NCBI GenBank assembly: GCA_030544235.1
Contig: CM060463.1
Span: 11,135,690-11,199,689 of the forward strand
From: Lepturacanthus savala
Taxonomy: Eukaryota; Chordata; Actinopteri; Scombriformes; Trichiuridae
Reading direction: 5' to 3'
DNA length: 64,000 nt
The translations under genes were made by a program, and so were the position numbers. The notes beneath the pieces are model-generated. The model was not told the DNA's origin. It worked only from the letters and a program-made list of their open reading frames with translations, and ran no database searches. How positions within the stretch are numbered: position 1 is the stretch's first letter; each line of letters begins with the position of its first letter. Shown piece by piece: positions 24,189 through 38,356 of this stretch.

Positions 24189-27100
24189 TTTGATTATATA
24201 ACACAGATCAAATGGTGATTTTTGCTGCATTACATGCAAGATGTTTGATTTTTTTTTTTTTTGCTATGTTCAACAAAACACAGTGAATAGTCGGATACTG
24301 CCTGGATATTGTAGCAGAGTGAGCTATTTTCATCTTCATGTAATATGAATTGCATATGCCATACAGAGCACTTTTACTAATAAATGAATGGATGTAAGAA
24401 TACAAAATCACCGTTTGATGTGACAAGCTCACTCATCCAGCAGACACTGAGCAACATTCACATTTATTGAGTCACTTTGAATCGTCCAATATCCACTTCC
24501 CTTTTATCTGTGTTGTATCCATCGATGAAAGAAATCATTTTTTTTCCAGCAGCTACATTGTCCATTGTGTTCACAGCAGATATTTGATAACTTTCATTAG
24601 CTGAATGGGGGAAAAACTACCTGCTGCATCTTGAAATGTTACCTGGTCAGAGCGGCCAGATTGAACCAGAACCATGAGGCGAAAGAAGTTAAAACACTCA
24701 CACGCGATCCTTGGTCGAAATAAAAGTGTTGATTGGCGTAGCTTCATTCAGCCTATTAATCACAAATCTGAATTTGGCCCTGCAAATCATAATTATACTC
24801 CAGCGAGACTTCGCCAGGTTGAAGTTTCGCCGAAGAAATGTGCTGACCGCGCTGACAAATGCGCAGCCGGTCTCCTCGCAGAAAGCAACTTACACAGAAT
24901 TATCTCAAAGGAGATATGGTATCTATTCATCATAACTAGCGTGGCTGACTTCCTCCCTCCGATGGTATTAACTGACTGGTCTTTCCCTGCTTTGGCTCCT
25001 AGTCACAGATGACACTTGCATTTGTCATGGCCTAAGTGCTGAGGAGGAGAAGGTGAACGCGCCCAAACAACAATACTTCACAAAGAGCTGCAAAATGAAT
25101 CATGGGAGCTTTGTTTGCAGCAACCTGTACCTTTTGATAAATCGCTTCACCGCCTCTCACTTCTTTATGATTCATATTGTTTGTATTGTTCCCTTTTGCA
25201 TTTTCTATTAAAACACACACACACTTTGCCACCATATGGATTGCACCCTTTCGATAGGGGGATGGTCTTTTTTGGGAAGAATGGTGAAGGGGGTTTGCTA
25301 AAATAACATAATTTAATGGACAAAAAAAAAAAAAAGCTTAACACTAAATCAATTTTTTCTTAACTTTTTCATGTATTTGCATGGCATAAAATGTTCTTTT
25401 TTTGTCTGATGCGAGTCAAACACACCTCATTGGCTGCACTAATGCCGTCGTGTCTCTTTGAAGTGACAGATATCCCTACGGTGGCAGGAGCTTCGGCGTT
25501 GCTTGAACGCTCTGCACACCCAAGTGCAGCAGAGCGCAGCCTCCTCATGCATGACTATGTCTCTTTTAAGACTCCATCTATCTTTTTCTCTGTCAAACAC
25601 ACACACACACACACACACACTCACCCTCCACTTGACAGAGACATCGTTAGACACTCTTCTCTGCTTTTTCCCAGTGTGGCGGCGTCACGTATGTTTTGTT
25701 CTGTAAACTGAAGCAGCTCGCGATCATCGTGATTGACAATAGTTACAGTCGGCAAGGACACTGATTTTTAAATCGATTTTAAAGGTAATAATATTTGAAT
25801 CACAAATTAACACCTTCACAAAGTCTGTTTCTGTCATTTTTGTCCTACAAAAGCACAATTCAGTCCATCAACCATACTCCATGTTAACGTTTAGGTTCAC
25901 AGTTTTTTCAAGTCTATCTTAAATCAAAAGTCAGGTGGCCATTTTGAACATTAACACAGGTTTTGGTGATTGTAACGAAATCCCCTCCTAACATACTTCC
26001 AATGAAATCTATAGGCCGTATTACCAAAGAGAAAAGTCAAGTGCACGGGAGCAGCCAATTCAATCATGTCCCGATACAAATTTTTCCTAAAAAACTGAAT
26101 AAAGAGCTTATCTTAATGTAAACAGTGACTAAAAAGTCTCTGGTCATCATATCCATACTTTCCTTCGGATCCTTCAACCCCTTCTACCTACCGCCTCTTT
26201 TATGTTTTCCTAGGATGGCAAAGGCTTGACCTGCCCTATTGGTTAGGGTTAAGAATATCAGGGTAAGCCGATCAGAGGCAGAGTTGCTCCTTCATTGGTT
26301 TTTCTCAAAAAAGTAGTAGTTTGTAATCGGCCTGTGTCTTCAGAACTCCAACTCAACAACTTTCATAACTGTTGCATATCACAGAGACCACTTATAAAAG
26401 TAACTACTGGCCAACAAACTACTTGCAGTATGGGCGAATAGTTGTCCTATACTCATGTGGATGGCGGGGGGAAAAAAAACAGTTCACTCAAGATGTGTAA
26501 TTATGTAGTTGTCTAACCCTTGAGTCTTCGGGCCACTAGTCCCATTGATTGCGTCTGCAAACTCCTACTCCCTTAAGTCAGGCAGCAGAAGTTAAGTTGG
26601 AATACCTCTGGCCCGTTTTCTGAGTTATTTAAATATGCAAACGTAATCTGACATGTTACTGTTTCATAACACGCGGCGGCTATCCTTTGCTTCCGCTTCG
26701 AAAGACATTTGGGGCATAAATTAAGAGTTAAACCCGCTCCTCCCGGGGCACCACTACATCACTGCACCCGGCGCGTACACCTCAGTCAATATCCACCGGT
26801 GTCATCTTAATCTGAGCGCTCGCAGTTGAAGTGTAGCCCGCCAATAGCGCCGCAACGCGCGAGGAGCCTCTGCGGCAAAGGGGACCAGATGTGAACAAGT
26901 GGATTTCATCTTGGCTGGCAGTCGTTCCCTTCAGGCATGCCGCGGACGGATCGATAGCACCGGTCCCCCGCCTCAAACCAGAATGAGAACTCTCGGAGTG
27001 GCTCTTGTGGCAAAAAGCATGTACAGATTTATTCGGTTTGCGAGGATCGATTCAGGACATGCACATCAAATGGGAGAGGCAGATGAGGACAGTGACACTG

Positions 27101-27738
27101 CATGTGTGTGTGTGCCTATCCGTATGTGTGTTAACTCCACGGGGGCATCTCTATCACCTTCTCTGTATTTCAACGAAGATGGAGGAGCTGCATACAGTAA
27201 AATATGCACAAACATGCTTGGCAATCCGGTCCTATCTGTTCTGTCCGTGCAGCCTAATAGAAATATGGATCCACTCTCATATGACCCCCCCCCCCTTCAA
27301 CATCACAATGACATTTGAATCAGCCCTTTTCACAAGCCGATACACCGGCCCCTGTCGGGCGTCAGCGTGACACGTTGGAAACTTTTAGTCACAGGAGGGG
27401 GAGAACGCTGACAAATTGTGAACGTGGAAAAAACTGCTTTCACGCTGCCGGGAGACCTCTGTGCTCCTCTCTCCTCCTTCTCGCTGCATTCACCTGAGGC
27501 CTTCTAAGAGTGCCGTCCAAAACCATGATCGTGATCAAGCCCCCCCCCCCCCCGCCCTTCCCACGTCCCGTCGCAGGCGATGATTATGATTCTGCAACAT
27601 AAATGTTCCATCAGACCGTCCCGTGCTTGCAAATGACGACCTTTCAAATTGCAAAAGAGTGAGCGCTGGGGGAGAAGCTAACCTTTGGATTTGAATAACA
27701 TCTGGACAGCTCAGGGCAGCTTTTACTGCAGTGTCAGA

Positions 27739-27752
27739 GTGCCACCTAGTGG
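27739..27752 (-). promoter_or_regulatory. CTCF-like motif (intergenic, putative)
   Basis: On the minus strand it reads CCACTAGGTGGCAC, which fits the core CTCF consensus at every position I recall (CCASYAGRKGGCRS). It lies between the slc25a26 promoter and the magi1 promoter. Occupancy is unknown. Confidence 0.4.
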
Positions 27753-29453
27753 TTAGATGTAGTTTAGTTTTAATTTCTTTGTTTTGAAAAAATAAAAAAG
27801 GAAAATAATAGAATCATTTAACACCCATTTACACATTCAAAAAGTAGCAGGAAGAAGTGTAAGACCCCTCTATCACTCATATCAACATGCAAATTAGAGT
27901 AATGTCATTTTCATTCATAATACTACCAATAACAATCATAATATTATTGTAATACTTATTTATATTGATACTATTGATGATATAATAACAGAAAAGATAT
28001 AATCACAATACCACAATGTCATCTAGAATAAAACAGCTAATTAATACAGTTGTGCACATTTATACAGATCATGTAACATGAAATCTGGTCGGTGTTCTGG
28101 CTCCTCCTCCCTGTATTTTGTGAATATATTGTGTTTATACAGGTTTTTTAAAGGGAATCATGTTTGGACTTTGTTTTAGTTCCATGTTAAATCTATTCCA
28201 CAGTTGAATCCCTGCAACTCATAGAGATATGTTTTTTCCTGTGGTGTGAATTGAATGAATTTATACTGTATAAAGAATTTATTGTTGTCTGTATGGATCA
28301 TGATCGGGTTGGCAAACATTCTGCTGCACCCTTTTTTTTTTATTACACTCTCAAATCCACATTGCATCTCATATTTTTAAGGAAATAAATGTGTAACGAT
28401 GTTAGACAAATATAAAGGCAAAAATGATTGCAGGACAATAATTTACATGCAGGGTCATAACCAGACCCGTTCAGTTAGTTCTCGCGTGATCGAGACAATA
28501 TTATGAAGTCAAAATATTGAGTGCCTTCATTATTTCTGCATATATTATTCATATTCATCAAATCTATCATCTGTCAGGTGTTATGTATGGTGCCTATTCC
28601 CCCTTCAGCACATGGGCACATTCCCATCAAAGCACTGGTGGGAAGAATGTCTTTTGGGACCAATGTACTTGATTGCGTGATAATAACCCATTAATGTGCT
28701 AATTTCACAATTCATCTTTGCAATAATTGCCTCCATCAATATAAACCGAGGCAGTGCGGCCCTCATTTGTAGAAACGTAGTTAGGGATTTTTCAAAACGC
28801 CTCGTTGTATTATGATTAATAAGGGTCAACATTGGGTAGTGACTAGCAAAAATCACACAATGTAAGAGAAACCTTACATCATTTCTGGACCATTAAATGG
28901 ACAGCCTTACTTTTTTTTTTATTTTGTATCTTTAGAACCAGGTGGAGATTTGACCCAGTCTATAGCGGAACCGGCACCTTCTGTATTGAGTGAAATGTCT
29001 CATCGTGGATGGATTCATGTTCCTATCTCAGCATGGTCTTTGTCTGGATCAGACTGGACTGCAATTCGGGTCATTTTCAGTCTAAAAACATTTTTTTTTG
29101 TTGTTAGGACAATTACAGGAAGGTTTCAGACCTGAAATCCCACATATTTACATGCTGGATTGGGGTCTTTGTTGTGGTCGTTTGCTCAATGAGACCAAGA
29201 TAAACACGCATCTCTCAGAGTTTCAGCCCAGGTGCGTGATGTATGGCTGTATGATGACAGTGCTGGAGAATTGAAAAAAGGAAGAACAGACCAGCTGTGT
29301 CACAATGGAGGAACATTATTTATAAAATTGCCTTCCATTCATTAGTTTACATGTTATTACATTGGTATTACAGCATGTGTGTGAGCCTTTGTGTATGCGT
29401 TACAGCTTCGGGATCATTTGTGCACGTCATAATGATCAACATGAATAAAGAAA

Positions 29454-30060
29454 TTAGATTAGATTAGATATGAATTTATCGATCCCTTTGGTAGATTTCC
29501 TCAAGGAAACTGAAGCTCCAACACATCACATACAGTACTGTTAAAAAACTATAAAAAAAAAAACAAACAAAAAAAACCTTAAAAAAACAACTAAATACCA
29601 ACTCCAACATAAATAAATAAAAATAAAATTAAAAACCTATAAACACCTTGTTATTGCTATATAGTTATTGTAAAGTGCACATGGTATGAGGTAGGTGAGT
29701 AGATTATTATGGAATTTATGGAAAAATAGAAATAAATAAATTACACATGTCTACCTATTCTGTATACATTATTATATACATGAATATGAATTATATAAAT
29801 ATCTAAATATAAATATATAAGGAGTTATATAATAGATATAAGCTACAAGTTAATATATAAAATTGTAAGGATATAAAAAAATATAAAAATGTAAAAAAAA
29901 ATGTATAAAAATACAATATGCAAGGATAGAGCTATACATACACACAATAATAAAATAATAATATTGAAAACATATAAGATTCTGTATGACTAGAAAAGTG
30001 ATATATAGTAGAAGGATATACATAAATACATATGAAATATAATGATAAAGCAGAAACCTC
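29454..30060 (+). repeat. LINE-like 3' end with AT-rich low-complexity DNA
   Basis: ATTAGATTAGATATGAATTT is followed by ATCGATCCCTTTGG and CCTCAAGGAAACTGAAGCTC. This resembles the fish retroelement tail 'TTTATTGATCCCTTTGGGAGGTTTCCTCAGGGAAAT'. The following 500 bases are nearly all A/T with ATA/TAT strings. A similar AT-rich tract follows the AGAT run at 39,273. Confidence 0.4.
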
Positions 30061-31024
30061 AAATATGCTTCCTATTTAATCCTGGTTGTTCACAATCAAC
30101 TCGTTTTGTTAATTAAATGCCGTCCAACCGTGATTTGTGGGACAGAGCCTGTTAATATCCACGTTGTGCAGACTCACAACTTCACTGAAAATGCACCAAC
30201 TAGCACAGTGGGTTCTAATCAATGTTTAAATCCATAAAAAGAAAGATCAGCACACGTCAAGTCATTATGCATGTGACATCCCCCACAGAAATGTGTCTAT
30301 GCTGTCAATATACTAACCTGCAGTGGCCCTGTCTCTTTGCGTTAATTGATTTTTGTTTGCATCATTGTACATTACAGAAACATGGAAGTTAGACTCATAG
30401 AGGATTGAGAAATGTATTTTTTGATAATATTGGTTCCAAATCAACTTAACTCTTTTTATAGAACAAAAAGCAATTGGGTGAACCAAATAAAAGTCAGAAA
30501 TTGCAAACTTTTCATATTCATACATAAAAATGTAATGTCAGTTAATTGACCAGTTGGTGGTCATATGTTGGCTCAGGTTTATTCTATACCATCAATAGAG
30601 GTTTTTGCCTATTTTATGGGGGTAAAATGCTGTGATTTCTTAGTGAATGTATTTCATAATAAGATCCAATGAAATAAAAATGATAAGAATATAATAGTGA
30701 TAGTGAGAAATGCAGCAAATTGACTGAGAAAAAACTGTAAAAGTTTATTTGAAGAAGCTCCAATCGAATCAAGTCGATATTCAAAGTTACATTCTGTTTA
30801 GTGCTATGTTCCTTCATTTTGTTACAATGCCTCCCCTAACAAAAAGAGATAAAAACAAACAAATAAATAAAGTAATAATAATAATAATTAAAAAAAACTT
30901 TTATGAAGAGTTAAAAAGGTTCCAGTAAGTTTTCAGAAGATAAACAATAGGTTTCAGTGTGAAAAAGGCATTTTCTGATCATCTGCTCCAAAGCAAGCAG
31001 CCTCGTTGTCATGGTTACATGAAA

Positions 31025-31026
<2 letters not shown>

Positions 31027-31062
<36 letters not shown>
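31027..31062. repeat. TA microsatellite
   Basis: About 17 TA units at the inner edge of the left arm of the 30.5-34.7 kb mirrored complex. A shorter TA run sits at the corresponding place in the right arm (34250-34262). Confidence 0.95.
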
Positions 31063-31064
<2 letters not shown>

Positions 31065-31079
31065 TGTGTGTTTTCAACT

Positions 31080-31455
31080 TTTTAATGTTAATTACATGTT
31101 GAGTGTAGAAAAGGATGGTTTCACAGACCACCACCTTGGACCCAGTGAAGCATCCCCCCACACAGAACCGCTGGTTTTAACCGATGTCTATACCAGTCCA
31201 CCGGCCAGCCAGTCTATAGGCGTGCACTTCTATAGCAAACAGTCCTGTAGATGCAGCACCGAGTCCAAGCTGCAGCGGGCAGCAGCCTGATCCACCACCG
31301 AGCAAGGGGCCAGATGTCTTTGCTCAATTACACCTCGAGATGTGGCGCACTGGAGGATCCTCGCCCTCCGGGGAGGGGGGGAATCGAACCACCGACCTCT
31401 GGGTTGTGACGCCCAGAGCCAGCATCGCTCCTCCGTGAGCCACACGTCGACCCTA
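31080..31455 (-). mobile_element. tRNA-derived SINE
   Basis: On the minus strand from about 31,450 the sequence has an A-box-like TGGCTCACGGAGG, a 7-bp stem (CTCTGGG/CCCAGAG) in the anticodon-arm position, and a perfect B box GGTTCGATTCC. A tRNA-unrelated body follows toward about 31,080. The acceptor stem does not pair as in a working tRNA. Its end near 31,315 shares the string TGTCTTTGCTCAATTACAC with 34,180, so it belongs to the mirrored complex or inserted into it. Confidence 0.6.
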
Positions 31456-31597
31456 ACCAAATATGTATTAGGTGATATTTAAAGTTAAACATACATACGT
31501 CACGTGTGACGCAATTCATAACGCGTCTATTATTCCTAATGGGTATAGCATGTGTTACCTTACGTGTCTTTATAAGCCATTGTGGTGACGGCGGGCG

Positions 31598-31672
31598 CCG
31601 TCAGGTGTGGTGGCTGAGTGGACAGAGCCTTTACCTTTCACCTGGGAGAGCAAGGTTCAAATCCTTTGTCAG
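31598..31672 (+). mobile_element. tRNA-like SINE head or tRNA pseudogene
   Basis: It has a perfect A box TGGCTGAGTGG (near 31610) with a pairing D arm GGCT...AGCC, and a perfect B box GGTTCAAATCC near 31652. The anticodon arm does not fold convincingly and the T stem pairs only in part, so a functional tRNA gene is not supported. Pol III promoter-like sequence remains. Confidence 0.45.
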
Positions 31673-33759
31673 ACCGAAATACGCCGACGTCTCCGAAACG
31701 TGTTTTTCTTTATTACTTTTACTATTTCACTACATGTTTTTACTCTTTAACATATTTTTATTTCTCTTGGGCTTCATTATTTCACACTTGCTTTACATTT
31801 AACGTGAAAATGTGAAAAATGTAACATGAGACATGTCCAGTTTACTTATATCAAGACAACAATAATCTATTTTGAGATTTCTGGATTTCCATGTTGGAAT
31901 ACGGCATGTTTAATTTTTTTTTCTTTTTCTACTTTTGCTAACAGATTAGATTCAAGTTTTTGTTATAGAGATTTTAGAAATCTCTTTTACCACCTACGAA
32001 TAAAAAAACAGTCCCTAAGTCAAAAATGACCTAAATAAATAAAATAAAAAATTAAATAAATAACAAACACTAAAAAATGTGAAAAATGTAAATATAACTT
32101 TTCTGAAGAGTTCAAAAAGTTCCAGTAACTTTCCAGCAGATGAACAATAGATTCCAGTGTGAAAAAGGCATTTTGTGCAGCCAGCAGCCTCGTCGTCATG
32201 GCAACGTGTGATATCTTTAAATAGCACCTTAACACGCTGCATACTTTTGGGGGGAGCCGTGGCCTTGTGGAGTTGACGGTGTCCAGCAATGGAACCTTTT
32301 CAACTCTGCAGAAAAGTAATATTTAATTTATTTTTTTCATTATTATTATTTATTTATTTCATCTCATTTTGATTTAGGGCAGGCATTGTAACAAAAAGAA
32401 GGAACTTAGCACTAAACAGAGTGTAACTTTGAATATCAACTTGATTCAGCTGGAGCTGCATATTATTGTCAAATAAACTTTTATCTTCAAATAAACTTGT
32501 ACAGTTTACTTCCATGCATTAGTCACATCACAGTCAGTGCAGCATCAAGGAGGCAGCTTTTTCATCATCAAACTCACTTTAACATTTCAACACTTTCACT
32601 TTCTCACTTTTTAATTTCTTATATTATTAATGGTGATTTTACTGTGTAACTGTCAGATAGTTGAACCATCTGAGAAACCTGACTCATGCTTGACTTGACA
32701 CTTATGTTACAATAATCAAAATATTATTATTATAATTAATCTATATATTATACACATATGTCTATATACAGTAAACAGTAAATATGACTAATTACACTTC
32801 TCCACCACTACATTTCCTCCAGTGTTGTCATGTGTCATTCTGTCCTAATTTAACATCTCATCATCTCTCATCTTCAGGAAACTGCTGCCACCCAATTCCT
32901 CCAACAGCAATGTTTCCAGATGCCTGCCGGCCTATTGCAAATTACTCCCAAGATATGCTCAGTGATTTCTAAATATGCTAGGCAATCAACACGAGAGGCA
33001 ATAAATATGTTACACATTGCTGATGGCATTGCATACTATGTAATTATGCATGGTAATGATTCCTGTAGTATAACAGACATTCTGCGTTTTGCCTATGAAT
33101 TTTCAAGATTTGTTTTTGCATTTTTTTTTCAATACTGTATGTCAAAATGAAAAAAAAGTGACACATGTAAAGTTGTGCCGGGAAAAAAATGACACCAAAT
33201 GAAGCAAGGTGAACAGTTTTTAAGGTTAAATATTAAGGGAAAACCAAAAGTAGTCAAAAATGGCCAATTCCACGCTGGACCCCAGAGGCTAGTGTCATCC
33301 TGATGTATAGTAGCTGTAGTACTTTATATTTTTCCTTTTCAACCCTCATTGAGGGTTGAAGCCAAACTGCACCACCTCACATTTCCAGCAGAGAGGGCAC
33401 ATGTCATTCTGTTCCAATGTTAACACATTAGCAGCTGAAACAGGGGAACTTTGACATGAAGCTACACACCGATACCTGCTGTTGATGCTTGTTGCAGTCT
33501 TACTACTGATGTTATGCCAAAAAGGATACATAATTAGTTTATGTTACTAACAAAGTATTGTTTACAGCAACAAAACAGAACTCTGAGGGTGGGGATGAAA
33601 TACCAAGAACCATCCTTTACAATAAATGATTTATTTTTGACTATATTTGTCACTGGACATGAGCAGTAAAGAAAAACAACACAGAGTGAAGAGTAAACAA
33701 ACACAACACAATGTAATTTAGGCATTAAACAACCAAAAAGGAAGTACAAGGAAAAAAAA

Positions 33760-33765
<6 letters not shown>

Positions 33766-33828
<63 letters not shown>
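33766..33828. repeat. TA microsatellite
   Basis: About 31 TA units, inside the mirrored repeat complex. Confidence 0.95.
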
Positions 33829-33830
<2 letters not shown>

Positions 33831-36800
33831 CATTTTTGAGTTTTTATTATTTATTTAATTTTTTATTTAATTTATTTAGCTTGTTTTTGGCTTAGGACTG
33901 TTTTTTTTTTTATTCGTAGGTGGTAAAAGAGATTTCTAAAATCTCTATAACAAAAACTTGAATCTAATCTGTTAGCAAAAGTAGAAAAAAAAAACCTTAA
34001 ACATGCCTTAAACACACGGGATTGAAATTTAGCCTATACAAATTAGTGCATTTTGATGATATGTATAATTTGCGTATTCCAACATAGAAATCCAGAAATC
34101 TCAAAATAGATTATTGTTGTCTTGATATAAGTAAACTGGACAAGTCTCATGTTACAGTGTTTGATAGATATGAGCCAGGTGTCTTTGCTCAATTACACAT
34201 TTAAAAAATAACATTTAAAAATAAAGGTCTGTTTTGTCTGGCATATGTAAGTATATATATATGTATTTCACGTTACCATGACGACGAGGCTGCTGGCTGC
34301 ACAAAATGCCTTTTTCTCACTGAAACCTATTGTTCATCTTCTGAAAACTTACTGGAACCTTTTTTAACTCTTCATAAAAGTTTTTTTTTAATTATTGTTA
34401 TTTTATTTATTTGTTTGTTTTTATCTATTTTTGTCTTAGGGGAGGCAACAAAATGAAGGGACATAGCACTAAACAGAGTGTAACTTTGAATATCGACTTG
34501 ATTCGATTGGAGCTTCTTCAAATAAACTTTTACAGTTTTTTCTCAGTCACTTTGCTGCATTTCTCACTATCACTATTATATTCTTATCATTTCTATTTCA
34601 TCGGATCTTATTACGAATTACATTCACTAAGAAATCACAGCATTTTACCCCAATAAAATAGACAAAAACCTCTATTGATGGTATAGAATAAACCTGAGCC
34701 AACATATGACCAACTGCTCAACTAACTGACTTTTTTTTTGCACCAGCACTAAACAGAGTGTAACTTTGAATATGAAGCTTTGACTGGAGCTTCATATTAC
34801 TGTCAAATAAACTTTTATCTTCATATAAAGAAAGCAAACATGAAGAAGCCAGATGAAAACATGATAAAAATTGATCCACAGCTGCTGTAGGAGAAGAAAA
34901 GAGGCTGTAGAGTTGGCTTTAAGTTGTGACGGCTGAGGAGTGAGTGATTTTTTTTTTTTTTTTTTAATGTCGCACCCGTGGCTAATGGAGTCAGATAATG
35001 GCTGGTCCCTGCTTTCATCCCGGCCTCCGGGTTGTTTCATTAGATCAGAAGCTGATAAATGAGCCTTGACTTTCAAATGAGCTTCTGAAAAGGTTGGAGG
35101 TGGAGAGATCTCTATCCATGCTGATAATAAAAGTTGGCCGGGGATCCTGTATAAGATGGGGATGGATCGGTTTACTAACACGTGTGTGTGTGTGCTCTCT
35201 GTCTCATCACAAACACACACACACACACACGCACACGCACACACACTAAAATTCAGAAGTTATTCATGCACACATGTAAGAAGCATAAGTCATCTACCTC
35301 CCCACTTTAGACCAACTTTGCACATCTACATATCCAATTGCATGTGGAGCAATACACTTTCCAGCATAGCGTGGGAAACATTTTCATTCATCAGACTTTA
35401 TCTCTGTATTATACAGCAGTTCCATGGAGAACACTTTTCCTCGGGGCCCCTGAACATTACCTTATAATACCAGAGGCATTTAATCTGTCTCTCTTTCTCT
35501 GCTCACCTCCCATCTCTTCCAGGGGTCTAATCTTCTGTGACTAATAGGCTGGATATGGGGATTATTATTTTATTTTTTTTTTACCTGCTCAGAGAAAGAG
35601 TAAAAGAAGCAGCGGAGAGGGAGAGATGAATGTGAAAAGCTGATCTTTTTGAATGGTTCGACGGAGTTTGAGTGTTCACATGTGGAAATGGAGAAAAGGG
35701 TGTTATTTCATGTATCACATTCTCAGGTTTAATATTAAAATATGAATGCATTAAATAATAATATTTTTTTCTGCATTATAAAGTAATAGGTATACTGTAC
35801 AAAGAGATTCATCACTCAGATCTCTGATCCATTTTCCTACAAGGCTTTCTGCTCATGTGCTTAAGTTCTTTTTAATCTTAAACAACCACAATGAAAAAAA
35901 AAAAGCTCAAAGGTAGTTATTTGTCATGTAAAGGAATTCCTTATGGAGGATCTTATTGCACAGGTCACCCATTCAAGCTAATTTGAATATTCAAAGGCAC
36001 AAAAAAAAAAAAATTCTCATGCTCTGGCCGTATGGTTCAACTCCTTTGATTTCTAAGGCCTTGGCTTGTTAAGATCGCATCAGTGGATAATGAGATTGTA
36101 GAAAGAACGAGCCGTTAAAGCTTTTGCGTCTCAGACCAGTAGGATACAATAAAGCTAATCTTATTAAACAACTTCTATAGTAAATAAACGCAGTGATCCT
36201 TCCTTGACCGGTTCACGGTGTAATCCCATCAAAAGCCCGTGGACAATGCAGGCTTCCTTCAGTCTGTGGAGCTGTGTTTGTCGGATGAATATCCCAGCAG
36301 ATCTACTAATGTGTTTCCACTCGAGAGAGTGTTGTTGGGATTTGGAATAGCTTGTCTTTAAAATATGGCAAAATAATCAAGTAAGTTACCCAGCTCGAGT
36401 TGGTTTTCTTTAGGAAATACTGTGTAGCAGCAGCAGAGGGCAGCACCCTTATTTTGCACTGTGAAAAAGAACAAGCTTGATTTTTTTTTTTCTATTTCAT
36501 TCTTGCTCTTACTTTGCAACCAGGCTTGGGTAAAGCTATTTCTAAATCCATTCCTTCGAAACCTCTCAGATTGTTTCACACTAATGATTTACTACACCGG
36601 GTTGCACCAATAAAACTGAGGGAACGTCTCCGAGTAACGATTCAAGTCATATGGGGTGCAAGGATTTCATTTTGCTTTTTTGCTTTTCTCTTTCCCAAAA
36701 GCAATCAGCTGTAGCTCTGTTAACAGGAAGAGGAATTTGTGACATGACTTAACTTAATTCTATCTGACAGTATTTGGTCATGGTCATCTAATGCAATTTC

Positions 36801-38356
36801 AAGCGTTCCCAGTTTACATCATTTTTAAAGGCCCCATGAAACGGAAAGTTTATTTCCCAGTGAAACTAATTATTTGAGGTTTTGGACAGTGGCAAGCGGG
36901 ATTAAATCAAATCCTCACATTTTAATTGGGCCGCAAGAAAGTTTTACAGGAGGGGAAAAAAGGGAGATTTTGATTGATTTTGATGTAAAAATACTCAAAA
37001 ATGTACTATGTTTAAATTAAAAAAAAAGGACATTTGACATATAAATGAACAATTAATACATGAACACAAGATTAAAACTGTGAAAATATATTTTTCTTGT
37101 AATGTAAGTGTCAATTCAAAATAGTATAATGTATCTGACAGTTTCACCAGTGTTAATATAAAACTTAAAGAGTTAATTTTAACACTACTAGTATTAACTA
37201 AGCTTAAGAGTCGCTAAATCTATGAGTCATTCTATACTTCACCCATTTAAGACCAGATTTTTTTCAAAGATTTTAATCATTTATCAGTTGAGTCACTAAC
37301 AATCATGTTGTGTTATCTGTTTTGTTTATTTCATTTTTTTTTTTGTCTTTTCTTTGCAGGAAATAGCATTTTAACGACTATTATAGTTGCAGCTTGCACA
37401 AATCTGCCCATAAACAAAAATCTATTTATCCCCTTTATACATAATAAAAAATAATTACTGAATTGATTATTCTAAATAGATATATACATGTCAGGGTTGA
37501 AAATCATAATAATCTATATAAAATGACCTCTTTCTGGGAGGTTTTGTCTTCTCCGTGTTCAGGAGGAAGTTGATGACGTCATGTGACAGGAGGCACTTGG
37601 AAACTTAATTAAACTTAAAACTGGAAACTTAAAACTAGAGTAACCGTCAGATTTGTTTATTTTATGTATAAAACAACAGTCATAGACTTAGAGGCTCGTA
37701 GGCTTTAATGGGTTCAACTAATTGACTCTATAAGTGTTATATTAACACTGGCAAATTTTATTGTCTACACCTGAGAGTACCGAACGGAGTTGGAAATATT
37801 TTCATTTATATTTACAAGTCTCTAGCTGGTCAGTGTGATGTTCATCCATAAATGTGATACAAAAAATAACAGCTTTTATTTTATATAAGTAAAACCCATT
37901 GCACCAGCGACCATTAAATATAAAGAAAGGCCCCAGCATGCACTCACATTTTCACCGGAGTGTAGATAATACACTATGTGACTCCCTGTATCGAAACCGT
38001 TTCCATATGTGTGTCCACAAAGATAAAAAATTAAATTCAGTCCTCTGGGATCTCATTAACTCCTCTTCTCTTATGTTTCCACCAACTCTCAGGAATGTCA
38101 ACTATCCTCCCGCTCCTCTGCCTTACACACACATTATATACAATATACCTGCCATCCGCTATATATGAAGTATATACATGTCTACTCTGTAATGAATACA
38201 AAATCCAGAGAACACACAGTGCGTTAGTTCACTTGCTCGACCAGTTAGGTCACATCTCCCTTCTCAGTTTTGGGAAGTTTTTTTTTTTTTTTCATTTCAC
38301 ACACAGTAAAAGCAGGCACACACATTGAAGAACACACTGGCCATCAAGCCAGAAAA

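Larger units (their letters stand above)
18262..30536. other. Intergenic region between slc25a26 and magi1, first part
   Basis: No protein-coding gene is supported; the open frames are short and lack family features. Contents are an AT-rich stretch (18300-19200), MITE fragments (19963-20292 and 23814-24188), a CpG-rich block (20520-21150), complex GC-balanced sequence (21650-23600 and 26600-27500), a CTCF-like motif (27739-27752), and an AT-rich tract with a LINE-like end (29454-30060). A noncoding transcript cannot be excluded. Confidence 0.6.
30537..34730. repeat. 4.2-kb mirror-symmetric repeat complex
   Basis: The left arm 30537-31065 reads outward to inward: a GTCAGTTAATTGACC end, a block containing AGTGCTATGTTCCTTCATTTTG, a second block (30898-31020), then a TA run. 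The right arm 34248-34730 has the same blocks in reverse order and orientation, ending in a near match (ACTAACTGAC). A further pair is mirrored inside: 31815-32030 against 33885-34165. Extra copies of the arm blocks lie at 32085-32205 and 32385-32480, and a short one at 34747-34830. This looks like nested or foldback-type nonautonomous transposons. No transposase was recognised. Confidence 0.75.

Noticed and set aside
31598..31672. Functional tRNA gene
   Set aside because: A and B boxes are good, but the anticodon arm and the acceptor stem do not fold properly. It fits a SINE head or pseudogene better.
34411..34656. 81-codon frame in the mirrored complex
   Set aside because: The same sequence is present in the other arm as a 67-codon minus-strand frame (30614-30817), so it is repeat-derived and has no protein family features.
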